A stretch of 6,929 nucleotides of DNA from Lachnospiraceae bacterium. GTDB taxonomy: Bacteria; Bacillota; Clostridia; Lachnospirales; Lachnospiraceae. The notes below the pieces were generated by a model. The model saw nothing but the letters and a program-made list of their open reading frames with translations, did no database searches and had not been told where the DNA came from. A program made the position numbers and the translations under genes. The stretch lies in assembly GCA_009774395.1 (NCBI GenBank), contig VSNQ01000180.1, positions 1-6,929 on the forward strand, written 5' to 3'. Positions within the stretch are counted from its first letter, which is position 1. The number at the start of each line of letters is the position of its first letter. Below are positions 1 through 4,903 of the stretch, piece after piece.

Positions 1-119
1 CTCTGAACAATTCTACAAAAAATTTATTTCTCTTAGAATTTTCAGGGTTGCATTACTGTTTATTTGTCAAGGTTCTTAGTTCAAAGTTTCTTACTGTCAT
101 CTTTGTTGTTCGCGACAGC
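1..119 (-). other. Probable transcribed leader of an rRNA (or tRNA) operon, running off the left edge
   Basis: This stretch lies downstream, on the minus strand, of the strong promoter at 126-155 and contains no supportable gene. It starts with a small hairpin (CTGTC pairing with GACAG). It then has CTTTGAACTAAG and CCTTGACAAATAAACAG, which resemble the TCTTTGAAAACTAAACA-like boxA/antitermination segment in Firmicutes rRNA leaders. A further stem (AATTCT with AGAATT) near the edge could be part of an rRNA processing stalk. No 16S sequence is visible, so the assignment rests on promoter strength and leader resemblance alone. A tRNA operon or another highly expressed gene is the main alternative. 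Confidence 0.4.
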
Positions 120-125
120 TTTAAT

Positions 126-155
126 ATAATAGCACGGCTTGTCGCTTTTTGTCAA
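126..155 (-). promoter_or_regulatory. Strong sigma-A promoter firing leftwards out of the window
   Basis: On the minus strand there is a perfect -35 TTGACA (150-155), an 18-bp spacer and a -10 TATTAT (126-131). TG one base upstream of the -10 gives an extended -10. It sits about 22 bp beyond the rplT terminator, so it starts a new transcription unit. Its strength and the leader that follows suggest a stable-RNA operon. Confidence 0.7.
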
Positions 156-177
156 CACCTTTTTTTAATTTTTTTTC

Positions 178-222
178 AAAAAATTTGTAACAGCCCAGTA
201 TTTAAACCAAACTGTTACAAAT
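178..222 (-). terminator. Intrinsic terminator of the infC-rpmI-rplT operon
   Basis: An 11-bp perfect stem (ATTTGTAACAG 183-193 with CTGTTACAAAT 212-222) closes an 18-nt loop. On the minus strand it is followed by six T residues (183-178), then an A-rich tract. It lies about 65 bp after the rplT stop and before the next promoter, as expected for the operon end. Confidence 0.8.
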
Positions 223-285
223 ATGCTATCTTTTACTAAACCTGCACGACCGTTTGGCCATTACTCTAATATTTATCACAGCAGC

Positions 286-642
286 TTATGCTATCTTGCT
301 CTTAGCAAGTTCTGCAAGTGTCTTAAACCCTTCAGCATCATTAACTGCTAACTCTGCAAGCATTTTCCTATTAATATCTACGCCGGCTACTTTTAAACCA
401 TGCATCATTTTGCTGTATGATAGTCCATTCATCCTTGCAGCAGCATTAATTCGTGCAATCCAAAGCTGACGAAACTGACGTTTTTTCTGCTTTCTGCCTG
501 CATAGGAAGAAGCCAACGCTCTCATTACAGACTGCTTTGCTACTCTGTACTGTTTAGACCTTGCACCCCTATAACCTTTTGCAAGTTTTAATATTCTATT
601 ATGTTTCTTCTTTGCGTTTAATCCGCCTTTTATTCTTGCCAT
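286..642 (-). CDS. rplT: 50S ribosomal protein bL20
   Basis: The 118-residue protein is full length for bL20. It is an early-assembly 23S rRNA-binding protein of the large subunit, and in Bacillus it represses its own operon through the infC leader. It opens with MARIKGG and has the very basic N-terminal helix region (KKHNRILKLAKGYRGARSKQ, residues 12-31). The conserved KRQFRQLWIARINAAAR and GLSYSKMMHGL blocks and a C-terminal globular part with AGVDINRK follow. GGAGG lies about 9 bases before the ATG. It is the last gene of the operon, 52 bp after rpmI, and is followed by a terminator. By family analogy it should feed back on the leader at 1742-1941. Confidence 0.97.
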   Translation of the reverse strand: MARIKGGLNAKKKHNRILKLAKGYRGARSKQYRVAKQSVMRALASSYAGRKQKKRQFRQLWIARINAAARMNGLSYSKMMHGLKVAGVDINRKMLAELAVNDAEGFKTLAELAKSKIA

Positions 643-694
643 TTCTTAATCCTCCTAATGATTCCTTTAGAAATAATCAAATCTCATCCGCATC

Positions 695-892
695 TTACAC
701 ATACGGTAAAATTTTCTTCATGTTCTTAACATTTGTTGCATCCGTAATTGCGGCCTTCCTGAGATTTCTCTTTCTCTTAGCACTTTTCTTTGTCAAGATA
801 TGGCTCTTGTAAGCTTTTGCTCGCTTTAATTTACCTGTTCCTGTTACTCTAAAACGCTTTGCAGCTGACCTGCTGGTTTTCATTTTTGGCAT
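695..892 (-). CDS. rpmI: 50S ribosomal protein bL35
   Basis: The 65-residue, very basic protein has the normal bL35 length and begins MPKMKTSRSAAKRFRVTGTG, the diagnostic N terminus. The KLKRAKAYKSHILTKKSAKR segment is the usual rRNA-binding part. It is a small structural protein of the large ribosomal subunit. GGAGG lies 8 bases before the ATG. It sits between infC and rplT in the standard infC-rpmI-rplT order. A hairpin in the 119-bp gap before it (950-974) may affect processing or translation. Confidence 0.97.
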   Translation of the reverse strand: MPKMKTSRSAAKRFRVTGTGKLKRAKAYKSHILTKKSAKRKRNLRKAAITDATNVKNMKKILPYV

Positions 893-949
893 AACTAATT
901 CCTCCTAACTTTCGTTCGCTTTATTCTACTATCTTTTAACTGATATATA

Positions 950-974
950 GAATTGTATCCATTGCTTACAATTC
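950..974 (-). other. Hairpin in the infC-rpmI intergenic region
   Basis: A perfect 8-bp inverted repeat (GAATTGTA 950-957 with TACAATTC 967-974) has a 9-nt loop. It lies in the unusually long 119-bp gap between infC and rpmI. No T-run follows it on either strand, so it is not an intrinsic terminator. It could be an RNase processing site or part of a second ribosomal-protein binding site. The hairpin is visible; the role is a guess. Confidence 0.4.
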
Positions 975-1011
975 CATAACTGTTAATCCAAACTTACAAG
1001 CTGGGCACAGT

Positions 1012-1518
1012 TTATCGTTTTTCAGCTAAAAACATGGTCATACTCCTACCCTCAACCCTTGGCTCTTTCTCTACAACAGCAATATCGCTCAAGCTCTCGC
1101 CAAAACCTACAAGGATATGTTTACTATTCTGCATATGTGCCATTTCCCTTCCGCGGAAGCGCAACGTCACCTTTACCTTGTCGCCTTTTGAAAGGAATTT
1201 ACGGGCAGCATTTATCTTGGTGTTTAAGTCATTAGTGTCAATGTTTGGAGATAAACGAATCTCTTTAACGTCGATTACCTTTTGCTTCTTCCTTGCTTCC
1301 TTTTCTTTTCTTGTCTGTTCATACTTGAACTTACCATAATCAACAATCTTGCATACTGGTGGCTTTGCTGTAGGGGCAATTTTAACCAAATCAACGCCTG
1401 CTTCTTCCGCAAGCCTCATTGCTTCCTTGGATGACATCACACCAAGCTGCTCGCCATCCTCACCTATTACGCGTACTTCTCTGTCTCTAATCTGTTCGTT
1501 AATCATTAAATCGCTAAT
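1012..1518 (-). CDS. infC: Translation initiation factor IF-3, probable AUU start
   Basis: IF-3 binds the 30S subunit, blocks premature 50S joining and proofreads the start codon and initiator tRNA. The N-terminal domain is recognised by INEQIRDREVRVIGEDGEQL and the PPVCKIVDYGKFKYEQ linker block. The C-terminal domain has KEIRLSPNID, a KVTLRFRGREM block and a terminal RSMTMFLAEKR. The first in-frame ATG (1506) lies 19 bases from the clear GGAGGTG (1526-1532). An in-frame ATT at 1518 lies 7 bases from it and adds four residues encoded ATT-AGC-GAT-TTA, giving 168 residues. IF-3 genes with an AUU start are known (E. coli), where IF-3 represses its own mRNA. If the ATG at 1506 is used instead, the product is 164 residues. 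It is first in the operon with rpmI and rplT. Confidence 0.95.
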   Translation of the reverse strand: MSDLMINEQIRDREVRVIGEDGEQLGVMSSKEAMRLAEEAGVDLVKIAPTAKPPVCKIVDYGKFKYEQTRKEKEARKKQKVIDVKEIRLSPNIDTNDLNTKINAARKFLSKGDKVKVTLRFRGREMAHMQNSKHILVGFGESLSDIAVVEKEPRVEGRSMTMFLAEKR

Positions 1519-1525
1519 AACCTTA

Positions 1526-1532
1526 CACCTCC
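1526..1532 (-). promoter_or_regulatory. infC ribosome binding site that selects the ATT start
   Basis: GGAGGTG on the minus strand is close to a perfect anti-Shine-Dalgarno match. Seven bases separate it from ATT at 1516-1518 and 19 bases separate it from the first ATG. The 7-base spacing is optimal and the 19-base spacing is poor, so the site decides in favour of the rare start codon. Confidence 0.8.
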
Positions 1533-1560
1533 ATAAACTAAATCATAAGAAAATATAAAA

Positions 1561-1648
1561 TCGAGTAGAGAAGAGCCCTCTTCCCCTACTCGCGCGCCAG
1601 GCAACCGTCAGTTTCCACTGACAAATTTCATCTGGGATCTGTGTGCAA
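1561..1648 (-). repeat. Tandem structured repeat, unit 1 (proximal to infC, partly decayed)
   Basis: This is one of two tandem units of 87-88 bp sharing the core CCCCTACTCGCGCGCC. Each unit has two parts. The first is a simple hairpin, here GAGTAG (1563-1568) with CTACTC (1586-1591) plus GAAGAG with CTCTTC. The second is a nested hairpin. The inner stem GTCAGT/ACTGAC (1607-1612, 1617-1622) is intact, and the 11-nt linker (1623-1633) and the GTGTGCA end (1641-1647) are kept. The outer arms (1599-1606 and 1634-1640) pair poorly, so this copy looks decayed. It lies in the infC 5' UTR downstream of the leader terminator. Confidence 0.75.
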
Positions 1649-1736
1649 TCAAGTAGTGGAAAAGCCTTTCCCCTACTCGCGCGCCGGGCGTCCGTCAGCC
1701 CTAGCTGACATATTTCCTTTGGACGCCCGTGTGCAT
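1649..1736 (-). repeat. Tandem structured repeat, unit 2 (best-formed nested hairpin)
   Basis: The outer stem GGGCGTCC (1686-1693) pairs perfectly over 8 bp with GGACGCCC (1721-1728). The inner stem GTCAGC (1694-1699) pairs with GCTGAC (1704-1709) around a 4-nt loop. On one side only there is an 11-nt linker (1710-1720), reading AAAGGAAATAT on the minus strand. The unit ends with GTGTGCA (1729-1735), that is, TGCACAC at the 5' end on the minus strand, directly abutting the T-tract of the infC leader terminator. A second hairpin, AGTAG (1652-1656) with CTACT (1673-1677) plus GGAAA/TTTCC, completes the unit. The overlapping reading frame (1543-1773) is a by-product of the repeat. Confidence 0.8.
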
Positions 1737-1770
1737 AAAAAAAGTGGATAATCGCATGACTATCCACTTC
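1736..1770 (-). terminator. Attenuator terminator of the infC leader
   Basis: On the minus strand AAGTGGATA (1761-1769) pairs perfectly over 9 bp with TATCCACTT (1742-1750) around a 10-nt loop. A run of seven T follows, partly shared with the stem end. It lies between the promoter at 1948-1976 and infC, with no gene upstream of it in the same transcript, so it must act as an attenuator. Its 5' arm can also pair with the TATCCACT copy at 1900-1907. Confidence 0.88.
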
Positions 1771-1941
1771 CATCCATAAATATAAAATCCTTCCACTTGA
1801 TATATCAATAAAATAGTCTATAATAAAACTACTTCACAATAAATAAAAAGATAATATCAAAATTATGAACGCCTATCAGCCCAATTGCCATAGGGTGAGA
1901 GTGGATACTCTGCTTTGTTATCTGTTTGAATTATCTCAAAC
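1742..1941 (-). promoter_or_regulatory. Ribosomal-protein (L20-type) leader of infC-rpmI-rplT
   Basis: This roughly 200-nt untranslated leader separates the promoter from infC. Visible elements in order are a 5' hairpin (GTTTGA with TCAAAC, 1924-1941), AGAGTATCCACTCTCACCC, a stem CCTAT/ATAGG (1872-1876, 1890-1894), an AT-rich stretch, and the terminator. TATCCACT at 1900-1907 is identical to the 3' arm of the terminator. It can therefore pair with the terminator's 5' arm (AAGTGGATA) as an antiterminator. In Bacillus the equivalent leader binds L20 and terminates when L20 is in excess; applying that here is inference from operon content and position. The IF-3-encoding operon, long leader and terminal attenuator all fit. 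Confidence 0.8.
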
Positions 1942-1947
1942 ATATAC

Positions 1948-1976
1948 ACTTTATCATAGTATCCATTCCCTGTCAA
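1948..1976 (-). promoter_or_regulatory. Sigma-A promoter of the infC operon
   Basis: On the minus strand TTGACA (1971-1976) is followed by a 17-bp spacer and TAAAGT (1948-1953). Transcription would begin near 1941, right at the first hairpin of the leader. The consensus -35, the spacing and the structured leader downstream support the call. The -10 is only a moderate match. Confidence 0.75.
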
Positions 1977-2061
1977 TCTTTTTTTCTTTTTATATTTAAC
2001 TTGTTGTAATCCATTGTTACGAACTCATCCTTGACAACGGTAATGCATCCTATTAATAAAT

Positions 2062-2376
2062 TTATTTTTCGCGGAAGGTCGCACAAATTGTATCTCGGCT
2101 TGTGCCAGCATTGCTGCCCTTAATATCAACATGCTCTGCCTGACAGCGATAATCTGCATTATACATACACTTTGTCGCTTCGCAGTCAATACTGATTGTG
2201 GAACTTGGGTGGGATATTGCGCTGGTAAAACTGTCGCCATTTCTTTTATGGAAGCTTTCACAACAGGTGCCATCACACTCACATGCATGCTTCCCGCCTA
2301 CCATAATATCTCCTTTACAGCAGCATTTGTCCTTATTGTACGAGCAGTCTACTGCTCCGCAGTTTAAAATTGCCAT
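2062..2376 (-). CDS. DUF1540 cysteine-rich protein with two tandem domains
   Basis: The 104-residue protein is made of two copies of the DUF1540 motif, residues 5-42 (Cys 6, 11, 18, 19, 20, 32, 34, 38, 39) and 64-101 (Cys 65, 70, 78, 98). Each has C-x4-C-x-YN near its start and ends in a T-x-C-x-(S/T)F-like segment. The spacing suggests metal binding, but the function of the family is not known to me. The second copy keeps the four-Cys core, while the first has five extra cysteines. The start at 2376 was chosen because GGAGG (2383-2387) lies 6 bases upstream. A longer frame to 2502 would translate the repeat at 2449-2501 and is rejected. It stands alone between thrS and the infC operon. Confidence 0.85.
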   Translation of the reverse strand: MAILNCGAVDCSYNKDKCCCKGDIMVGGKHACECDGTCCESFHKRNGDSFTSAISHPSSTISIDCEATKCMYNADYRCQAEHVDIKGSNAGTSRDTICATFREK

Positions 2377-2403
2377 AATATGCCTCCTATTCTTAGTCCG
2401 TAT

Positions 2404-2431
2404 TTTATACTTTTCTATCCTGAACGGCAAA
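2404..2431 (-). promoter_or_regulatory. Weak candidate promoter for the DUF1540 gene
   Basis: On the minus strand TTTGCC (2426-2431) and TATAAA (2404-2409) are separated by 16 bp, about 17 bases upstream of the ribosome binding site. The -35 is poor. The site is suggested mainly by position, because the gene needs a start between it and thrS unless it is read through from thrS. Confidence 0.3.
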
Positions 2432-2448
2432 AAAATTTGCCATTGAGT

Positions 2449-2501
2449 TGCACCAGCCGCACGCCGCAAAGCGGCAATTTCCCTTTGTGCGGCTGTGTGC
2501 A
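2449..2501 (-). repeat. Dispersed nested-hairpin repeat, copy 3 (after thrS)
   Basis: The outer stem AGCCGCAC (2455-2462) pairs perfectly with GTGCGGCT (2487-2494), and the inner stem GCCGC (2463-2467) with GCGGC (2471-2475) around AAA. A further foot stem pairs TGCAC (2449-2453) with GTGCA (2497-2501). On one side only there is an 11-nt linker (2476-2486), AAAGGGAAATT on the minus strand, nearly the same as AAAGGAAATAT in the copy at 1649-1736. The stem sequences differ entirely between the two copies but stay complementary. The minus-strand 5' end again reads TGCACAC. It is untranslated. Confidence 0.7.
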
Positions 2502-2502
2502 T

Positions 2503-2544
2503 ATTGTTATACTAAGCGTCAGTCTTTTTGATGCTTAGTACAAT
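2503..2544. other. Long hairpin between thrS and the DUF1540 gene
   Basis: TACTAAGC (2510-2517) pairs with GCTTAGTA (2533-2540), extended inward by GTC with GAT through a G-U pair on the plus strand (an A-C mismatch on the minus strand). It extends outward by ATTGT/ACAAT across a 2-nt bulge. It lies about 65 bp after the thrS stop and could be its terminator. There is no T-run after it on either strand, so a normal intrinsic terminator is not supported. Copy 3 of the nested repeat starts immediately next to it. Confidence 0.45.
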
Positions 2545-2606
2545 AAAAAGTGTGATCGGACTTGTCTATAGTATGCACATTCTTAAATATAGATATTCGT
2601 TTCTTT

Positions 2607-4577
2607 TTATGCTTTGTCCTGTGCTGCTTGTTCCACTTCGCGGCGAATAGTTTTAGTCTTAATCTCTTGCGTAATATCCGTAATAAAGTCTGTAATTGAT
2701 TTTATGCCTTCATCGCCTGCAAAACGGCTGCGGACAGATACTGTATGGTCTGCTTCCTCCTGCTGTCCAACTACCAGCATATAGGGAAGCTTCGCAAGTC
2801 TTGCCTCACGGATTTTAAATCCAATTTTTTCTGAACGATTATCGACAGTGACATCAATATCTGCTTTTGCAAGTTCTTTTCTTACTTCCTCTGCATATGC
2901 TTCATATTTTTCAGAAATCGGAAGGATACGCACTTGCTCCGGACAAAGCCATGTAGGGAATTTTCCGGCATATTTTTCAATCAGCCATGCAAGAGTTCTC
3001 TCGTAACAGCCCATAGAAGTTCTGTGAATAATATAAGGGCGAACTTTCTCACCATTTTGGTCGATATAATACATATCAAACTGCTCTGCCAAAAGTGCAT
3101 CCCACTGTATTGTAATCATGGTGTCTTCCTTGCCGTAAACATTTTTTGCATTGATATCTACCTTTGGCCCATAGAAAGCGGCTTCGCCTATATCCTCCAC
3201 AAAAGGAATTTCTAATTCTGTTAAAATCTCCCGAATATGCTGTTCTGTTTCGTTCCAAACTTCTGGATCACCAATATATTTTTCTTTGTTATTCGGATCC
3301 CATTTTGAAAGGTGGTATGTTACATCCTCCTCCACGCCTAATGTTGTCAGGCAGTATTTTGCCAATGCGATACAGCCTTTAAACTCTTCTACCATCTGAT
3401 CGGGTCTAACTACTAGATGCCCTTCTGTAATGGTAAACTGGCGCACACGAGTTAATCCATGCATCTCGCCTGAATCCTCGGCACGGAACAGTGTGGAGGT
3501 TTCGCTCATGCGGTAAGGAAGATCTCGGTAGGATTTTTGCGTATTTTTGTATACATAATACTGGAAGGGACAGGTCATCGGACGAAGCGCATACACTTCT
3601 TTATCTTTTTCCTCGTCGCCTAGTACAAACATTCCTTCTTTATAATGATCCCAATGTCCAGACATTTTATACAAATCTGATTTTGCCATTAACGGCGTTT
3701 TTGTCCGGACATATCCCCACTCTTTATCCTCCAGATCTTCAATCCAGCGCTGGAGTTTCATAATAATTTTTGTCCCTTTTGGTGTAAATAATGGAAGTCC
3801 CTGTCCGATAACGTCTACCGTTGTAAATAATTCCATTTCACGGCCTAATCGGTTGTGATCACGGCGTTTTGCGTCTTCCATGCGCTCTAAGTGCTCTGCA
3901 AGTTCTTCCTTTTTATTATATGCCGTACCGTAAATACGCTGTAACCGTGCTTTATTGGAATCCCCTCTCCAATATGCCATAGAAGAAGAGGTCAGTTTAA
4001 ATGCTTTTACGCCTTTGGTATTCATTAAATGCGGGCCAGCACACAAATCTACAAAACCGCCCTGGTCATAAAAACTAATCTGTGCTTCCTCCGGCAAATC
4101 TTGTATTAATTCCACTTTGTATGATTCGCCTTTTTCCTCCATAAACCGAATTGCATCTGCACGCGGCATTGTATATCGGATAATTTCATGACCCTCTTTT
4201 ATAATTTTTTTCATCTCAGCTTCTAAACGATCCAAATCTTCTCTTGAAAATGGCTCTGTATCAAAATCATAATAGAAGCCATCCTCTATCGCAGGCCCGA
4301 TTGTCACTTTTGCATCAGGAAACAGACGTTTTACTGCCTCCGCAAGAATATGTGATGCTGTATGGCGGATTACCTTTAATGCTTTGGGATCCGTTGCGGT
4401 AATAATATTTAATGCACAATCCTTATCTACAATTGTTCTTAAATCTACAAGTTCTCCGTCAATCTCACCTGCACAGGCAACGCGCACCAATCCCTCACTG
4501 ATATCCGATGCAATGTCGATTACAGACCTAGCGCCGCTATACTCTTTTATGGAACCATCCTTTAATGAAATTTTCAT
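2607..4577 (-). CDS. thrS: Threonyl-tRNA synthetase
   Basis: The enzyme charges tRNA-Thr in the cytoplasm, and 656 residues is full length. Domains in order: TGS (about 1-60); N2 editing domain with HTASH (His72, His76) and CAGPH (Cys179, His183); class II catalytic core (about 240-540); anticodon-binding domain (about 545-640, WLCPEQVRILPIS onward). The zinc ligands align as Cys336 (RPMTCP), His387 and His518 (YIIHR). Motif 2 is FRAED (364-368). Motif 3 is GCYER (523-527). One block departs from the E. coli form: where that has TQDDAH, this has TITEGH (382-387), so the substrate-contacting Gln and Asp become Ile and Glu. The active site is otherwise complete. GTGAGG precedes the ATG. It follows a 108-bp AT-rich gap after the small membrane protein gene, with no terminator seen, so it probably belongs to the transcript of the T-box at 5954-6216. 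Confidence 0.97.
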   Translation of the reverse strand: MKISLKDGSIKEYSGARSVIDIASDISEGLVRVACAGEIDGELVDLRTIVDKDCALNIITATDPKALKVIRHTASHILAEAVKRLFPDAKVTIGPAIEDGFYYDFDTEPFSREDLDRLEAEMKKIIKEGHEIIRYTMPRADAIRFMEEKGESYKVELIQDLPEEAQISFYDQGGFVDLCAGPHLMNTKGVKAFKLTSSSMAYWRGDSNKARLQRIYGTAYNKKEELAEHLERMEDAKRRDHNRLGREMELFTTVDVIGQGLPLFTPKGTKIIMKLQRWIEDLEDKEWGYVRTKTPLMAKSDLYKMSGHWDHYKEGMFVLGDEEKDKEVYALRPMTCPFQYYVYKNTQKSYRDLPYRMSETSTLFRAEDSGEMHGLTRVRQFTITEGHLVVRPDQMVEEFKGCIALAKYCLTTLGVEEDVTYHLSKWDPNNKEKYIGDPEVWNETEQHIREILTELEIPFVEDIGEAAFYGPKVDINAKNVYGKEDTMITIQWDALLAEQFDMYYIDQNGEKVRPYIIHRTSMGCYERTLAWLIEKYAGKFPTWLCPEQVRILPISEKYEAYAEEVRKELAKADIDVTVDNRSEKIGFKIREARLAKLPYMLVVGQQEEADHTVSVRSRFAGDEGIKSITDFITDITQEIKTKTIRREVEQAAQDKA

Positions 4578-4685
4578 AATATAACCTCACTTTCCAATGA
4601 AAAGAATTATCTAAATTTTTTATAAAATTTTCTAATTTATTATGACATTTTTTATCTTTTTTTATTATTTATATAAAGACATTTA

Positions 4686-4889
4686 TCAATCTTTATTATT
4701 TTTACGTGCGCCGATCATCATATCTTCTGCACTGTTTCCACAGCCGTTTTTCGAGCCGATAGTATTATTGCTTAATACTGTGATTCTGCCATTTTTCATT
4801 GTTGAGAGCAAAAAACCGATTAAAACTCCTGTTACAAAGCATAATGCCGGCAACAGATATTCGCCATATTTTGTTTTGATTTCTTCCAT
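4686..4889 (-). CDS. Small single-pass membrane protein, function unknown
   Basis: The 67-residue product has one hydrophobic segment (about residues 11-30, YLLPALCFVTGVLIGFLLST) after a short charged N terminus. A polar, Lys/Asn-rich tail with one Cys (about 50) follows. I do not recognise a family. AAAGGAG (4899-4905) overlaps the stop codon of the upstream gene, and the start is only 14 bases after that stop, which indicates translational coupling. It is probably in one operon with the SUKH-like gene and thrS. The plus strand has an overlapping frame without a ribosome binding site, so the minus strand is preferred. Confidence 0.65.
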   Translation of the reverse strand: MEEIKTKYGEYLLPALCFVTGVLIGFLLSTMKNGRITVLSNNTIGSKNGCGNSAEDMMIGARKNNKD

Positions 4890-4903
4890 AATTTAATTCT
4901 CCT

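Noticed and set aside
65..70. Second TTGACA on the minus strand as another promoter
   Set aside because: No acceptable -10 lies 16-18 bp downstream. It falls in the rRNA-leader-like segment and is better explained as part of it.
48..239. 63-residue plus-strand frame at the left edge
   Set aside because: It runs across the rplT terminator and the outward promoter on the opposite strand. Composition is random and there is no ribosome binding site.
1561..1736. Short CRISPR array
   Set aside because: There are only two units, the period is 87-88 bp with no unique spacers, and each unit is itself structured. No cas gene is nearby.
1543..1773. 76-residue minus-strand frame with internally repeated ARRASRG / AWRASRG
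   Set aside because: It is the translation of the tandem structured repeats and the attenuator terminator. There is no ribosome binding site that fits, and the sequence constraint is on base pairing rather than codons.
2025..2288. 87-residue minus-strand frame overlapping the DUF1540 gene
   Set aside because: It is an out-of-frame shadow of the cysteine-rich gene with no ribosome binding site.
2377..2502. N-terminal extension of the DUF1540 gene to an upstream ATG
   Set aside because: The extension translates the nested-hairpin repeat at 2449-2501. A good GGAGG lies 6 bases before the ATG at 2376, where the DUF1540 similarity begins.
2503..2544. Intrinsic terminator for thrS
   Set aside because: The stem is good but no T-run follows on either strand, and the minus strand has an A-C mismatch where the plus strand has G-U. 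Recorded as a hairpin only.
4642..4896. 84-residue hydrophobic plus-strand frame
   Set aside because: It is antisense to the small membrane protein gene, lacks a ribosome binding site and is opposite to every other gene. Its hydrophobicity comes from AT-rich sequence.
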